Below, piece by piece: positions 1 through 13,400 of a stretch of DNA of 64,000 bases. The notes below the pieces were generated by a model. That model saw nothing but the letters and a program-made list of their open reading frames with translations. It did not search any database and was not told the origin of the DNA. Every line of letters starts with the position of its first letter. The stretch's first letter is position 1. The stretch spans positions 445,983 to 509,982 of the forward strand of contig CAUJNA010000846.1 in the NCBI GenBank assembly GCA_963377175.1, given 5' to 3'. The position numbers and the translations under genes were made by a program. Source of the stretch: Effrenium voratum (lineage: Eukaryota > Sar > Dinophyceae > Suessiales > Symbiodiniaceae).

Positions 1-925
1 GTATCTCTCTTTGGCGATATTCCAAAACAGATTCATGTTTTTGACTTCCAGCCCAGAAATCCCTTGGAATGCTTGCACCCCTGGGAAGTAGCTTTTTGCT
101 GGGATATTCAACCATTCAACCCACTCAGCACGTAGGTATGGAAACTAGCCATAGTTCTCCCGGCCATAGCCGTGCTCGTTTTGCCACTAATTTGTGTGAC
201 AGGGTACACCAAGAGGATGCATGCGCTTCTAGGGAAATCCTTCCCAGACTTTCTTTTTTGGGAACACGATGAATGATTTCTGTCCTTTGGTTGTCAGGGC
301 CCCCAAACACCCAGAAGCAACCCTATTAGCCCCCAGTAGTCGTTAATAGCAGCGCTAGTAGCCCCTACTGAGATTGGGGGGGGGGGGGTCGCTATTGGGG
401 GGCCTTCGATATGGGACTCCAACCGGGGAGTCTCCAAACAAAATCATATGGCCATGAAGTTTAATAAGGAACACCCTGGACCCCTCAAAAATGGTTGGTC
501 ATTACCCAAAATAAAGGGGTCATGGACCCATTTTTATTTCGGGTCATGGAGACTCCAGGTAGTCACTTTTTGTAAGGGTCCCAAGTACCCTGAGGCATAT
601 TGTTCCCCTTCTCATTCCCGAAAGCCTCAACCTCTGGGTTTGTAACCTGAAAATGAGTTAACCCTGCAAGGACTGCTGCCGGAAGCTTTCCGGAACCCTA
701 CTTCCATTTGCTTAAGCCCCCCCCCAAAAAAAAGAAGAAAAAAGTAGTGAAATCGATCCCCTTAGAATCAACAGCGGAAGAAAAAACAACATATTCGCTT
801 CAGCAAATGGAAGCCCAAGCTTCTCTGGGCCTGTAGACCCCATGGCTTTCAACTGCCGAAAGGAAAGCACGAGAAATGCCGCCCGAGGTTCCACCCACCA
901 ACCACGACCCCACCTCCTCGCCAGC
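1..925. other. Intronic or downstream sequence of the kinase gene
   Basis: No exon recognised. It holds a half copy of the ACCTGGAGTCTCC element (482-561), a G tract near 376-388, and a (TA)n stretch with other AT-rich sequence just outside at about 1020-1110. The kinase C-lobe helices (the EIxxxI and FP motifs) should lie here or further left, but no AG|...|GC segment with that pattern was convincing. Confidence 0.5.
482..561. mobile_element. MITE family B (TACCTGGAGTCTCC), left end lost
   Basis: The right part is GGGTCATGGAGACTCCAGGTA preceded by TCATTACCCAAAATAAAGGG; the left inverted end is missing. Confidence 0.8.
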
Positions 926-953
926 GCCGAAGGGTATAGGCCCCGCTACGAAC
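926..953 (-). CDS. PKG-like kinase exon 20: start of large-lobe subdomain X
   Basis: Acceptor TCTGAG|G at 954. The first G completes the GA left by the previous exon, giving Glu, then FVAGPIPFG, which follows [11 protein letters not shown] exactly as the family requires (LYEFxxGxxPF). The donor is taken as GGC|GCTGGC at 925, but a few residues more are possible because the next exon was not found. It is the last recognised exon; nothing to its left could be assigned. Confidence 0.75.
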
Positions 954-3900
954 CTCAGAAAACAAGACGCCGGCTTGCGATGGGACAATCATTTTGTTGT
1001 ACATGTGTAGGTATGTATTGCATATATATATATATATACATGTCTTGAGAAGACACGTGTATATATGAATGCATGAATTGATGTGTGAATGTATATCACA
1101 AATGCATGATTCTATGATGCTACGTACGCACGGGCTAGAGCTGGAAGAGCTGAACAGCATCGCGAGCTTCTTCTTGTGGGTACCAACAGCCGAAACCCGA
1201 AATCAACCCAATGAAAAGCCCACATGGCCATGGGTCAAAACCCCTTACCCCCAGTGAACATCCCAATCCCAACTAAAATAGACTAAAATGAGTGGTGCAC
1301 CTACCCCAAAATGGTACCATTGGTTTTGAACCATGGCCACATCTTGTTTTGGGACCACAGAACGAACCCCCTCGAAAGTGGTTCGCTTGCTCCCCAATCA
1401 GCCGATAAGTGCGTCACAAGGAAACTTCTGCTAGCCTGGGTTGACCATATTTCGAGACTTCCGCGATGATCCGCAGATGCCCGCGGCAGCCACCCGTTTC
1501 CTCATGGGAAAATCGCGGCCCCCTTCCTGCATGTGTTGCTTCCTGCTGTGTTGCTGGAACGACCCACTGTTGCATACATTATCTTCTTGGACGTTCAACC
1601 CGCGTAGCAACAAGTTGGTCATACCGTTGTTAAGGGAACTATCCCAGGTAACTCCATTTGTTACCACGGCCAGAATCTAGCGTATTGGATGATATTTTTG
1701 GTGGATCTCATCCCGCTTCGCTCCTCATGGACCCCTAAGGGCAGCTCTGCGAGGGTGGGGAGGGGGGTTATACTGGATAAGTCCAGGAGAAGCCAAGTTG
1801 ATCAGCCCTCAATAAGGCCTCAAGCGTCTTTTTGTTGAGGAGTGTTGCCCCGCCCCCTCCCCAGTTCGATCCCAATTTGGTTCCATGGTCGATCCCTGCG
1901 TGCCTCTCTGCAGCCGAGGGGCTCATAGAGCATTACACCCAGAGACCACCAGTCGATGCACTTGGTGTAGCCCTTGCCCTTGATGACCTGACAGGGAGCC
2001 TCACCATCTCCGGACTCCTAGAAAGCGACTCAAACTCCCCTGAAGGTTGGCGAACAAAAATTACCAAACTTTTGGTTTGCCACTAGAAATGGTCTTCCAA
2101 GGCATGAAGTGCAGGAACTCAGGACTCCAGCGAAAGGTTGGAAAGCCAGGTTACAACCCTCGAGCTCTCTCTCACACACACACACCTTAGGGACCCGAGC
2201 CGCAACACACCACCTCCCCGATCAAATCATGTTAACCCCGGATGAATAAACCCCTGGTTGATTTTGATTGGGGGTGTCCCCTTTTCCTTTTCGTGGGGAT
2301 TCAGACCACTTTTGGAGGGAACACCCCCTAAGAATGGGACGGGCCAACATGAATCCCGGGTCTCCTAGGTCCTCCAGTAGAAAGGTTGTACTTTGTTTTT
2401 TCTGTAGTCTATTTTAGTAGGGGAACCCTCCCCCGAAAAAGGGTAAAAGGGCACTATTGGGGGACCTAGTTTCTCACACTCCTCTTTAGATTTAGGGACC
2501 TGACCCACAACACACCGCCTCCCCGATCCAATAACCCAAGACTGGAGGTGTTGCTTCATCTTCTGCACCTTATCGGAGCCGAACTCCCGAAACCGAACTC
2601 CCGGAATCGAACACCCACAGCCACAACTTCCGCTTGGATGGTGCGTGTTTTCTCCGTTTCTCTGTTTTCATTATTATTTCGGTTGGAAATATGGTTGGAC
2701 CGGCAAAACCCAAGTTTTAGTTGGATGGGCCCTTTTTTTTTGACCCTATGGGCCCTGTCATGTTCACCGCAATGACGCGGGTGCGGCAGAGCTCCGACTC
2801 CCATTCCACCCCCCCCACCAAAGAATAAACAACAAGACAACAACAACCATAACAACAAACATGAACCTGGTGGTATCCCCAACAGCCCCGGACCCCCCCG
2901 CAAAAAACAAAAACAAAAACAACAAAACGAGAACCCTCCCCCCCCTCCAAAAAAAAACGAAAACCTCCCCCCCCCCCCCAAAAAAAAAATGCGGGGGGGG
3001 GGGAGGGGGGAAACAACCCTTCAACCGCTGCCTCTGGCGCCAGGTACTCGGGTGTACCCACCAGGCTGGAGGCCCTGATCTCCTGAGTCGGGTCGAATTT
3101 TCGGTTCGACACCCGACAGGGCCGGACAACGCGCGCGCCGAATGGGTTCAAAGACATCGGGGTAGTTTTTTTGGATGCTACAGGACTTCTTGTGCTTTGG
3201 CGCACGCTAAAAACCCGTGAAAACTCTCCAAAATCGGGAAAAAAACAGGAGGGGGTGTTCTTTGCGGAAGCTAGTAGTTTCAAATATCCTTCCCGTAAAC
3301 CACCTGGACACCCTTGGCAAACACACGGCATTTGTCAAAAGCTGGCTGACCGGGAATAAACCCCAAACGAGTGCAATCCAACAACGATAATGGCAAAGCC
3401 GATAGGAAAGGGTTCAACCCCATTAAAAGAATAGTTGACCCATTTTTGAAGATGACAATCCTATGACAATCCTTAGGGGAAACAATGATGATTATATAAA
3501 CCCCCTTGTTTTAACGGTGGTAACTGAACCGCACTCGGACCTCCCAAACGAGCTCCTCATATTGCCTCTTGCTCACGCAGTCGAAGCCAAGTGGCCCGGG
3601 TGAAAATCTGAAAAGCCTGAGGGTATACAACTGCAGCGACGAGGGCTCACTCCCTTTGGAATGTTTCCAACTAGGGGGACCCCTTTGGCTTTCGGGTTTC
3701 CTGTTGTTTTCCTTTTAAACCAAGCTAAACAGTGTACCCTCAAATATGCACCACGCAGAGACGCACACACACACACAAACACACCACCACACACACACAC
3801 ACAAACCCTACTGTGGATGGACAAAATCCAGCGCCAGCTGGTAGGTGGTTTATATCTGGAGGGCTTCATTTATCACAAATGGTGCGAAGTGGATTGCGTC

Positions 3901-6900
3901 CATCCACTCAAGCAAACAGATTGTATGCGGTTTCTGTGGTTTCCTCATGCTCTTTGACCAGTTGTTCTCCTTTTGACAATTACTCTTTTAGTATCCTAGT
4001 GGGGTGGATCCACTAAAAACGCAACCGCACCGTTTCCTAGCCCCACAACATGGTTCAAACCCACCTGGAGTCTCCATGACCCTTATTCATTTTTTGTCAC
4101 TACCCAAAATAAAGGGGTCATGGGGACCCATTTCCAAAGGGTCAGAAGGAGACTCCAGGTACGTCAACCTACTTCCCAGTTGACCAAGGTCCTTTTTGCA
4201 GCACCCGAAGTCCACCAACTTGGCGCGCCCGGCAAAGTCCAGCAACACCTCAGCGCGAAAGAAAAATGAATGGGTGTCTTTTTCTAGGGTACCTGGAGTC
4301 TCCCTGAAGACCCTGTAAAAATGGGTCCATGACCCTTAAATTTGGGCAATGACCCCATTTTTTAAGGGTCATGGAGACTCCAACCCAGTTCTTCTGGTTT
4401 CAAACAGGGAGACCATAGTTTTTTTTTTGGGGGGGGGGCTCCCCCAGAAAAAAGACACCTCCCAAATGGCTCCGCGTGACGTGGTAAAATAGACGTGTGT
4501 TTCTCATGAGGGACCCTTTTTGGATGGTGTTTAAGGGAAACTAAAAAGAAACCGACTGCCGAGTCCCGAGTCCCATTTGCGCAAGAGGGTGTCATATTGT
4601 TTAGGAATCGGACCCAAAGTGGCTTCGGTTTTGTTGGTTTTCCAGAAATGCCACAGAAGAGGACACACCCAAGCGGGGGATTCTCCGATGACTACGTTGC
4701 TTCACTGTTGACCCAAATTCAGGCCTTGCTAAAAATAACACGGGGAATGCGTTCCAAGAAGTGGTACTTCCCTTGAATTGGTTTCCTCAGGTACGCGCCG
4801 AGCAAATTCAAGGGGTTTGCTATTGATCCACTGGGGGTTCCCATCTGGGTTCTTAAAATCAAGGGGTTTGCTATCTGCAACACTTTTACGGGTGGACGGA
4901 AACCAAAGGTTCCCAGCCAAGGGTTCACTGCCACATGTTCACCCATAGGAAACCAGGACCAAGACCAAGCCAAGGGCCCGGGGATCGTAACGAGGAAATT
5001 TACGGAAAATCCCCCCCCCCCCCCTCGCTCTTGCCCTGCCCATACCAACATTGGAACACAATAATATACAACTTATCTCTCTATCTCTCTCTATTATTTG
5101 TTTGTATGTTGATTGATTATAGATGTATCCATTATATATATAGATATATACTGTATGACTATATTGGTGAAACATGCGCAAAACACAATGTCAAGCACAA
5201 CTTCATCAGACATACTACCTGTTTGGTTCAAGATCATCTTACCAGCTTAGGTGTCAACTCCAAACACATGTTTTGCTTATTAAGGTGTCACTAAACAACA
5301 TGTGAATGTATAATCTTGGCGTTAAACAACATGTGAATGTATAATCTTGGCGTGCCGCCAACATGAATACCGGGCCCCGCTGCAAAATTTTCACATGGAT
5401 GATTGAGAAGTTGCACACTTAAGTAAAGACGACAACTGGAAGGCTGAGTTGTTTGTAACGGCATGAGAACAACATGTTGCGGCCCTCGCAGCCTGCCTTT
5501 TTTAGCTTCCCAACCCACCCAGCCCCACCCTCTGCACCCTCTCTCTTGTTTGCCCCAAACAAGGCTAAGAGTCAAAGGGGCTCCTCCGATTGTATTCATC
5601 TCTAAACGGGATTGCTGGGATGCAATTCCCAAAATGGCATCCGATTGAATTCCCTCTTCAACCCCCTAAAAAAACACCTGAAACCCACCCCAAAAAGTGC
5701 TCATCTGCAAAAAGTTGACCTCTGTTTGTGGGCAACTCGGCAAGCTCCATTTCTCGTTCCCTATCGCAGCTTTCGAAAGGCCAGCCTTTTCGAGTCCCTT
5801 TCGGGTTGAAGCCCAGAGCTTCTCGGTTGAAAGGCCCCCGAGAAATGGCGGCTCCTTTTGGCTTCCCACCGAAAGCAAGGCAATGAAGTCTGTACAACTT
5901 CCCATCTGGGAACTGAGTCCCAACGGGCATATAAAAGTGGTGAAAGAAACAGCCACGCCACTTAGTCGGCTGGTAAGTTATTGCGTCGTCTCTTTTGAGG
6001 GAACCAACCTTTTTGGGTTGCGTAGGGAAACCCAAAGGAAACCGAGAGCAAACCACTAGCAATCCGGCGAGCCGAGGGGAACTTGACATCAAGGCCGAGG
6101 CGTTCTCGGGCTTCAGATCCCTGTACATGATGCCGCGGCCGTGCAGGTACTCGATGCCTGAAGATGCGCAGCCAGAGGCGAAGTGCGCTCGCCCCCCCCC
6201 GACGCTCGGCAACAACCCCCCAACGCTTTCTCGGAGATGGTACCCATGTTGTGGTTTTTGAATGCCTGCAGTCTCCTTCTGACCATGTAAAAATGGTTGG
6301 TCATGACCCAAAATAAAGGGGTCATGGACCCATTTTAAAAGGGTCGGAAGCAGACTCCAGGGATGCTCAGGTATACTGGCAGGTGCACCAAGGAAAACCC
6401 GACTTCGGAGCACTTCGAGGGAGAAAACAAAACCTAGGGCAGGAGAGATAGGTTCTTACCAGATAGTAAAAAAAACAACAAGGCATTATTCCAAAAAGGA
6501 CCTCTCGCTTTGAGATCATTCGACCGAGTGTCTATGCGGCTCTTTGCAGCAAATCCGCTTTGAATGTTCATATGTCATGAGAGTGAATGCTCTTATTGGA
6601 GTCCCGCGCAAAAAAAGGGCGCCTGAAACTAGGGAGTGTCAGCCACAGTTATCCGAACTCTCACTAAAACTTTTGTTGCTGTTGACCCGCCTGCAAAAAG
6701 TTTAACTTTTTAGAGGTTTAGTGGGAAATATCTATATTTCCCAAAAAGTTAAAGTTTAAAGATCCACCCCAATAGCAGTCAAGAAACGGGACACGCACCC
6801 ACTCAAAATCAACCCGGGCTTCTGCTTGCGTTAACACTCTTCCCCGGCTTCGGAATGTCAAAAGCCCGACCACCGTGCTAGGAGGTTAGGATCAGGGTGC

Positions 6901-7413
6901 CAACTTTCTTTTCCGCTGTCTACCTTAGAGGCACCCTCCCCCCAAAAAGAAACGGCAAAAGGGCACTGGAAAATCTAGCCTTGTTTGTGCTCACGCCGCC
7001 ATCAGCGGCGTGAGCCGAAACGCTCATTTTCTTGACTGGGGGGGTTGGGGTGGGGTGGGGGGTGGGGTGGGGTGGTAGCGTTCACAAGAAGCTTCGTGCA
7101 TTCCCCATTGGCATGGCCGCGCGCAGCTCACGGGGTGGGGTGGGGGGTGGGGTGGGGGGTGGGGTGGGGTGGTAGCGTTCACAAGAAGTGCTTCGTGCAT
7201 TCCCCATTGGCACGGCCGCGCACAGCTCACGGGGTGGGGTGGGGGGTGGGGTGGGGTGGTAGCGTTCACGAGAAGTGCTTCGCGTGTTCCCACTGGCACG
7301 GCCGCACACAGCTCACGGGGCGGGGTGGGGGGTGGGGTGGGGTGGTAGCGTTCACGAGAAGTGCTTCGCGTGTTTTCCACTGGCACGGCCGCACACAGCT
7401 CACCCGGTGGGGT

Positions 7414-7453
<40 letters not shown>

Positions 7454-10400
7454 GGGGTGGGGTGGGGTTTTCTTCGTTCCTTCCAGCTGTGCAGTTTGTT
7501 GGGGGCAATCATTTCAATGCTTCAGACTCAAGGCTGTCAGTTATCTTTCTGGGATCTTGTGCATGGACTTGAGACGTTGTGCATGACTTTCTGGGATCTT
7601 GACATTTGCACACATGCCGCAGATGGCAGGCTCCTCCCAAGAAACGCAGTGCCTAGCTCTTGTGCTCCTCTTGCGACTGGCATGCGTAAGCTTGCTGCCA
7701 CTCCTAGCATGCTGGCAGCGAGAACCTGTGGAAACCGTGGATGCTCTGCATGAGCTTTTCAGTGCTTCTGCTCGAAATGATGCTGTCTCATCCATAGTGC
7801 GGGCTGCTGCGCAGGCGCAGCATGACTTCCAAAGTCTTTTGCGGGGAAGGCGCTGTCTGCTTGATGCTTGGCTTCGCTATGCACGCACTCGATCCACTCT
7901 GCCTGCGGAAATTCAGGCCGCCTTAGTTGTCTTTAGATGTCGGTCTCAACGACCGCTGACAACAGGCGCTCGCAGGCTGCCCAGACTGACATGCAGGACT
8001 GGATGGCGGATTGCTTGTCCCAGCTTCATCTTGCCTTGGCCGCCGACGGTCTAGCATGCTTCTTTTTGAGGTGGGGTTTGGGGGGGTGGTTGGGTGATCA
8101 GAGCCTTCTATTTTTCACCGTCTCTATTTTCCGAAGATTCAGGACTGCGTACATGTCTGCGGAAGATGTAGACGCTCCAGCCTTTGGCAGCGGTTGCGAG
8201 CAGCCTTCACCTGCCTTTGACCAATGTATCGACCGCAGCTGGCAGGACATGAAAAAGCACATTCCTTCTGAGATAGCGGCGAAAGACCCTAAGAGTAAGC
8301 TCATCAATGGAAACTTGTGGACGTGGATCTACTCTTGGCAGTGGCGACGAAACTGTGGAGGGGACTTATGGGCTGCAATGCCAGCCTTGTTTCACAGCTG
8401 AGGACATCATTGATGGAGGAACAAGGGCTCGGTTCCGCTGTGCGAAACGGCCAGCGCCGCTAATGGCGGCGTGGCCTTGTTTGTCTCCAAAAGGGCAAGC
8501 TGTTCGCACCTTCGGGGTCAAGCCATGTATCCCAATCATCCCTACTCCACCGCGAACAATGGATCCCTTACGTAAATCAGGGCTGGCATGTATTCTGAAC
8601 AACCAGTAGGATACATCCAACCACTACCAGCATTACAAGGATGTGGCTCCTGACTCCTCTAAATCAGCTCGTGAAGGTGCTGTTATAACTGGCCAAAATG
8701 CATCCTTTAAAGGATCCTGTTTCATGCACAACGGGCAAAATAATTACACATATTTCTTCTATAACCATGAGATAGTTTGGCTTTAAAGTACCCCACAACC
8801 CCATTCTAACTTCTTTAGTCCCTTCGTAGTACTCACCTTACCTTTAGCTGGTTTGGAAATTGGCAGCTGAACCTCATGATTACTCTCTGCATCTCCCCAG
8901 TATCCACAGCATCCGTTGAATCAGGCAGTTTACAACGACACTTAAACTGCCCTTACAACCATTGTCATTGCCTACCCCTACCCGAAGTGGGTTGAACATG
9001 CAAGTATGTGGCCACCACAACGAGACATTGCTGCACCAAAACCCTAAAAACATAATATCCAAAAGGAGGAGCAGTGGCAAAGTGGACTCTAATAGCCTGT
9101 CTACCATGCCAAGCTTTTTAACATCCCAGTAGCTAAGCATCATACCAAGCCCCAAGGTCTGTCCACCACCCCCTGGCTGCCTGAGTGGATCTGCCACACA
9201 GGTAAACAAATTACTATCCAAACCAAAACGTCATTTTGGTACAGGAAATCAGGGATTCATATGCCCCAAACATATTCCCAGTAATTGATGGGAACTCGGA
9301 ATAACAAACCCATTCTACTAGGTGTCACCCACAAAAGCTATCCGGAACACCCCCAATCAAAATCAACCAGGGGGTCTGTTTAATCCGGGGTGCTCTTGCC
9401 CGTGAGCAAAAGGTCTAACCTTTTGAAGGTGTAGTGGCAAAGCCTTTTGTTTTCAAAGGGTCTAAGGGGCCCGGTTGCATCTGCAAATGTTGCTATAGTT
9501 CCAAAAGCTGAATTAAGCATTCAGACAACATTACGTCCAAGATACCAACCCTCCAAAAGTGATGATTCCAACCACATTTCACCCAGCGAAAAGCACCCCC
9601 CTATTAATAAACTGGTTGGTTGATTATGATGGGGTCAACATGAATCAGCGAACATGGTGAACCGGTCGGCCTCCAAGTGGGAACAACCCCTACTTTTTTG
9701 TTGGTATCCATGTTGTGTGGTTTTTAAATGGGGCCAATACTGTGGACGGACAAAATGCGCAACCCAAAAAAACCTGGAATGATGATGTTTCCTGTAAATG
9801 CCAACAAAATATGGTTGCAACCATGGTTTCTTAGGTGCGAAATGGACTTCGTCCACAGTATGACCAGCCCCCGCGGCCAAGCCCGACTTGCCGCGCTGGC
9901 CTAGGGCAATGGAGCCCGCGAAGAATTGGCACTGGAGCTTTGTCAAGGCCTCACCAGGCGCCACCCAGCGACCCCAGCGCCCCCAGACGTAGACGGGTTC
10001 GATCCCTAGGTGCCAAAGGCAAAAAACATATGTGCAAAGATCTGCAGACATGTGCCTGCTAGATGCTTGTACACATATATATATATATATATATGTACTA
10101 TGTACATATATATATATATACTATGTAGAAATATGGCACCACGCCCCTCCAGGGACCTACCTGTTTGTTGAATTCACTGGTATTTGCATACGTATATAAC
10201 AAGTGAGCTTTAAAATGCTTAGTTACGGGGTATAGGCCAACCTCTGCCCCACCTCCTTGAGCTCACTTGGGGACACTTCACCCAACACGAGAGCTGCCAT
10301 GATGATTGGAAATCAAAAGGGGGCAGTTTAATCTCGAGTCATTCTGATGGCTGCGGGCTACTCTGCGGGCTACTCCAATATTCACACACAGCCAGTATGT

Positions 10401-13400
10401 ATCCAAATGGAGTGAATCCTTGCCCTTCAGATAAATAGTTGCCCTTCAGACAAGTACAATTATTGACCTTGAGACATTGCCCTTCAGATAAGCAGAATAG
10501 TTGCCCTTCAAATAAGTATAATTATTGACCTTGAGACATTGCAACAGCACCCAAAAGGTAGTTCATGCGGGGGCCTGAGCATATATATATATATATACAC
10601 AGTATATATATATATATATACATAGACTGTCTATGCAGGCACACACGTTTTGAGCATATCTGATATGTGGTGCGCATGCTTATCGCTTGCTGTAACCAAA
10701 CGATTGACCGGATTAATGAGCAACCGAACGCTCAAAGGATCCATCAATCCCGGCCAAACGGTGGGAAGCACGCGGCATGCAATCCCATGAGCGATCGTTC
10801 CAACACCAGGAGAATTCCATGAACATACAAGCCCAGACTCCCAGTGGATTCCCATGGGACAAAAAGGCGACCTTTTTGGGCAGCTGAGTTTGAAGGGACC
10901 CCCTCCAAATTAATAAAGCAACAAGTTTGCGGACGGGCTCTTTGAGCCGAAGCAACATATGTCAACAAGCTTTCGGCTCCCCAGCAGTCACTTACATTCC
11001 GTCTGCTAGACCTCCACAAGTGCTTTCACTAAAACCAACTAGTACACTGGGCTGCCCGTTTTCGGATGCGCTAAGGCTTTAGCTTTTAGTGGGGTAAATG
11101 GAACCCACAAATACAAACACAAGGCTAAAAAGCTAAGGAGCCGGTTGGCCGGGAACCACCAAGTAAACTGCAACTTGTCGTGTGTCATTGTTTTCTTTTG
11201 ACTTATACCTAGACTATCTAAATATGTTTTGACATCCGCGTAAAATGCTCCGTCATCATCACTCTAAATTTCAATTGGCTCACCCATAATTTTAAAAGAG
11301 GGTGTCGTGAAAACCTCAAACCAAACACCCATCTCAGTTTTCCTTTGGGTAACTGAACAAATCCATTTCGGCCATGTTTTTTTTTTTTTTGAGAATGGTT
11401 TAAATCCGGAAACCAAGAGGAAACCCCCCGATTTCTCAGCTTGGGCCCGAAAAGCCCGGGAAAACCCAGCTATTCAACTTGAAACATAACCGGTTTCTGG
11501 GGTCCGGCCCAAATAAAACACCCATTTCTTGGGTTTCAAGAGGAAACTTTAGGTCTTTCTCTTTGGTCCATTGGCCCCTTTTCGAAAACCGCCTGCCTGC
11601 CTGCCACCAAAAACTTAAAGAGGCGGCGGAAAGCGAGCGGCTCGCGCATCCGATCGAGGGCTCCGGCGCCAATGGCGCGGATGGCGTAGAAGAGGTCGCC
11701 GCCACCCAGGAACTCCGTGAGGAAGTAGACGTTGTGCTTGTCCTCTCGAAAGGGCAACCTTTTGTTTCAACCTTGGCACACTTCTTTTTAACCTAAACCC
11801 CTTTTTAACCTCAGCACGAAACAACCCCGCCCCAAACCAGACAACAAGAAACATAGCAACAAACACAGCAACGACAACACACATAGCAACTGGTTGATTC
11901 GGATGGGGTTAACATGAATCAGCGAAAATGGTGAACAGGTCGGCCAAGTGGGAACAACCCACAAGTAGGGGGCTGCCTTTTTTGGAGTTGGTACCCAGGT
12001 TGTTCCAGGATTTGACTCCTTTTCAATATGTTCAATCATCGTTCTGTTCAAAGACCTGCCGTTTTCCCTGGGTTTCTGGGGGTTTTCTGGAAAGATCCGG
12101 ATCCCTGGGTTAAGAATGGAAATGGAAGGTACCCCTAGATGTGATTGGTGGAATCCTGCGGGTGTTGAGTCCAGGTGAATGAACCCACCAGGTGAACTAG
12201 GCAACCAAGGGAACCACTTTGCTTAAGGTCCTCCACTAGCTTGAGGTTAAGGGTACCAACTTTTGTTCACGTCTATTTTAGGGGAACCGAATCTCCCAAC
12301 TAAAGGGGTGAGAAAGGGCACTGGGGGACCTAGAACATGTTTGGATTGGTGGAATCCGTTTTGTTTTGTGGATCTACCCTTTGGCAGAGCTCTGAACTTA
12401 AGGGATTCTGATCTTTTTCATTTGCCCGAATGCTGACCCCTGTTTCTCAATATGGGGCTGGGTGGTTGAATCCCGACCCCCAAAAGCGGTACTCACATTC
12501 TCCCGATCGTGTCCTGGACGGGCGAACGGATTGGTGGAATCCAAGTTCTTTCTGTGGATCTTTGGCAGAGCTCTGAACCTTCAAGGTGGATTTGAACGTA
12601 TATCTAGACGGTAAACGGAGCTGGAATCCGATTTTTTTTTGTGGATCCACTCCTGGAGGAGATTAAACAAAGGTACTAAACTAAGTCTACAAAAAGGACG
12701 AACAGCGGGAACGAATGGGTAAAATCCATAAAAGCGCGAATCCAACGTGTTTTTGTTTTTAGTATTCGACTCTCATCTTTTTCATTAGCCCTAAGACTCT
12801 GACCTCAAAAAGGGTACCTATACCTGGAGTCTCCCTAAGGACCCGAAATAAAAATGGGTCCATGACCCCTTTGTTTTGGGTGATGAAAGAAAGGGTCCTT
12901 AGGGAGACTCCAGGTAAAAACCAAAGATCCTTCGTTTAGCCCCTTAGATTCTGTCAACACACCAGGTAGAAACAAAGATCCTTCGCCATTACCAAAAGTG
13001 GTCAACTATTCATAGTTGTTTAGCCCCGATTCTGTCACAGGGAACCATTAAACTGGTTGGCTTCCTTAGGGCTTTTTAAGTGGGTATGTCGCAATAGCAA
13101 GCCCCAAGAAAGACACGGCTCGATCTCTGCCCTCAAGATGGCCCCTTTTTGAGGTCAGATTCTTAGTGTCAAAGAAACAGATTAGAGTCCTGGACTCCAA
13201 AAAGCACTCTGGACTCGCGCCTTTTTCGGGGAAGTCACCTATTATTCCCCGGTAGAAGGACACAGCAAGGCCCCCCCAAGAAAGCCCCGGAAGGGACCTT
13301 CTCAAAGCGATAATCAAATGCTCCCGATCGAGCCTTGAAAACTATCCAAATGTATCTGCTGAGCTCTGAACTTTCAGGTATGGGATTGAACGGTTAGGAT

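Noticed and set aside
1431..1680. Minus-strand [15 protein letters not shown] as the next kinase exon
   Set aside because: It lies between exons 19 and 20, which join in phase without it; it does not fit the PF motif region.
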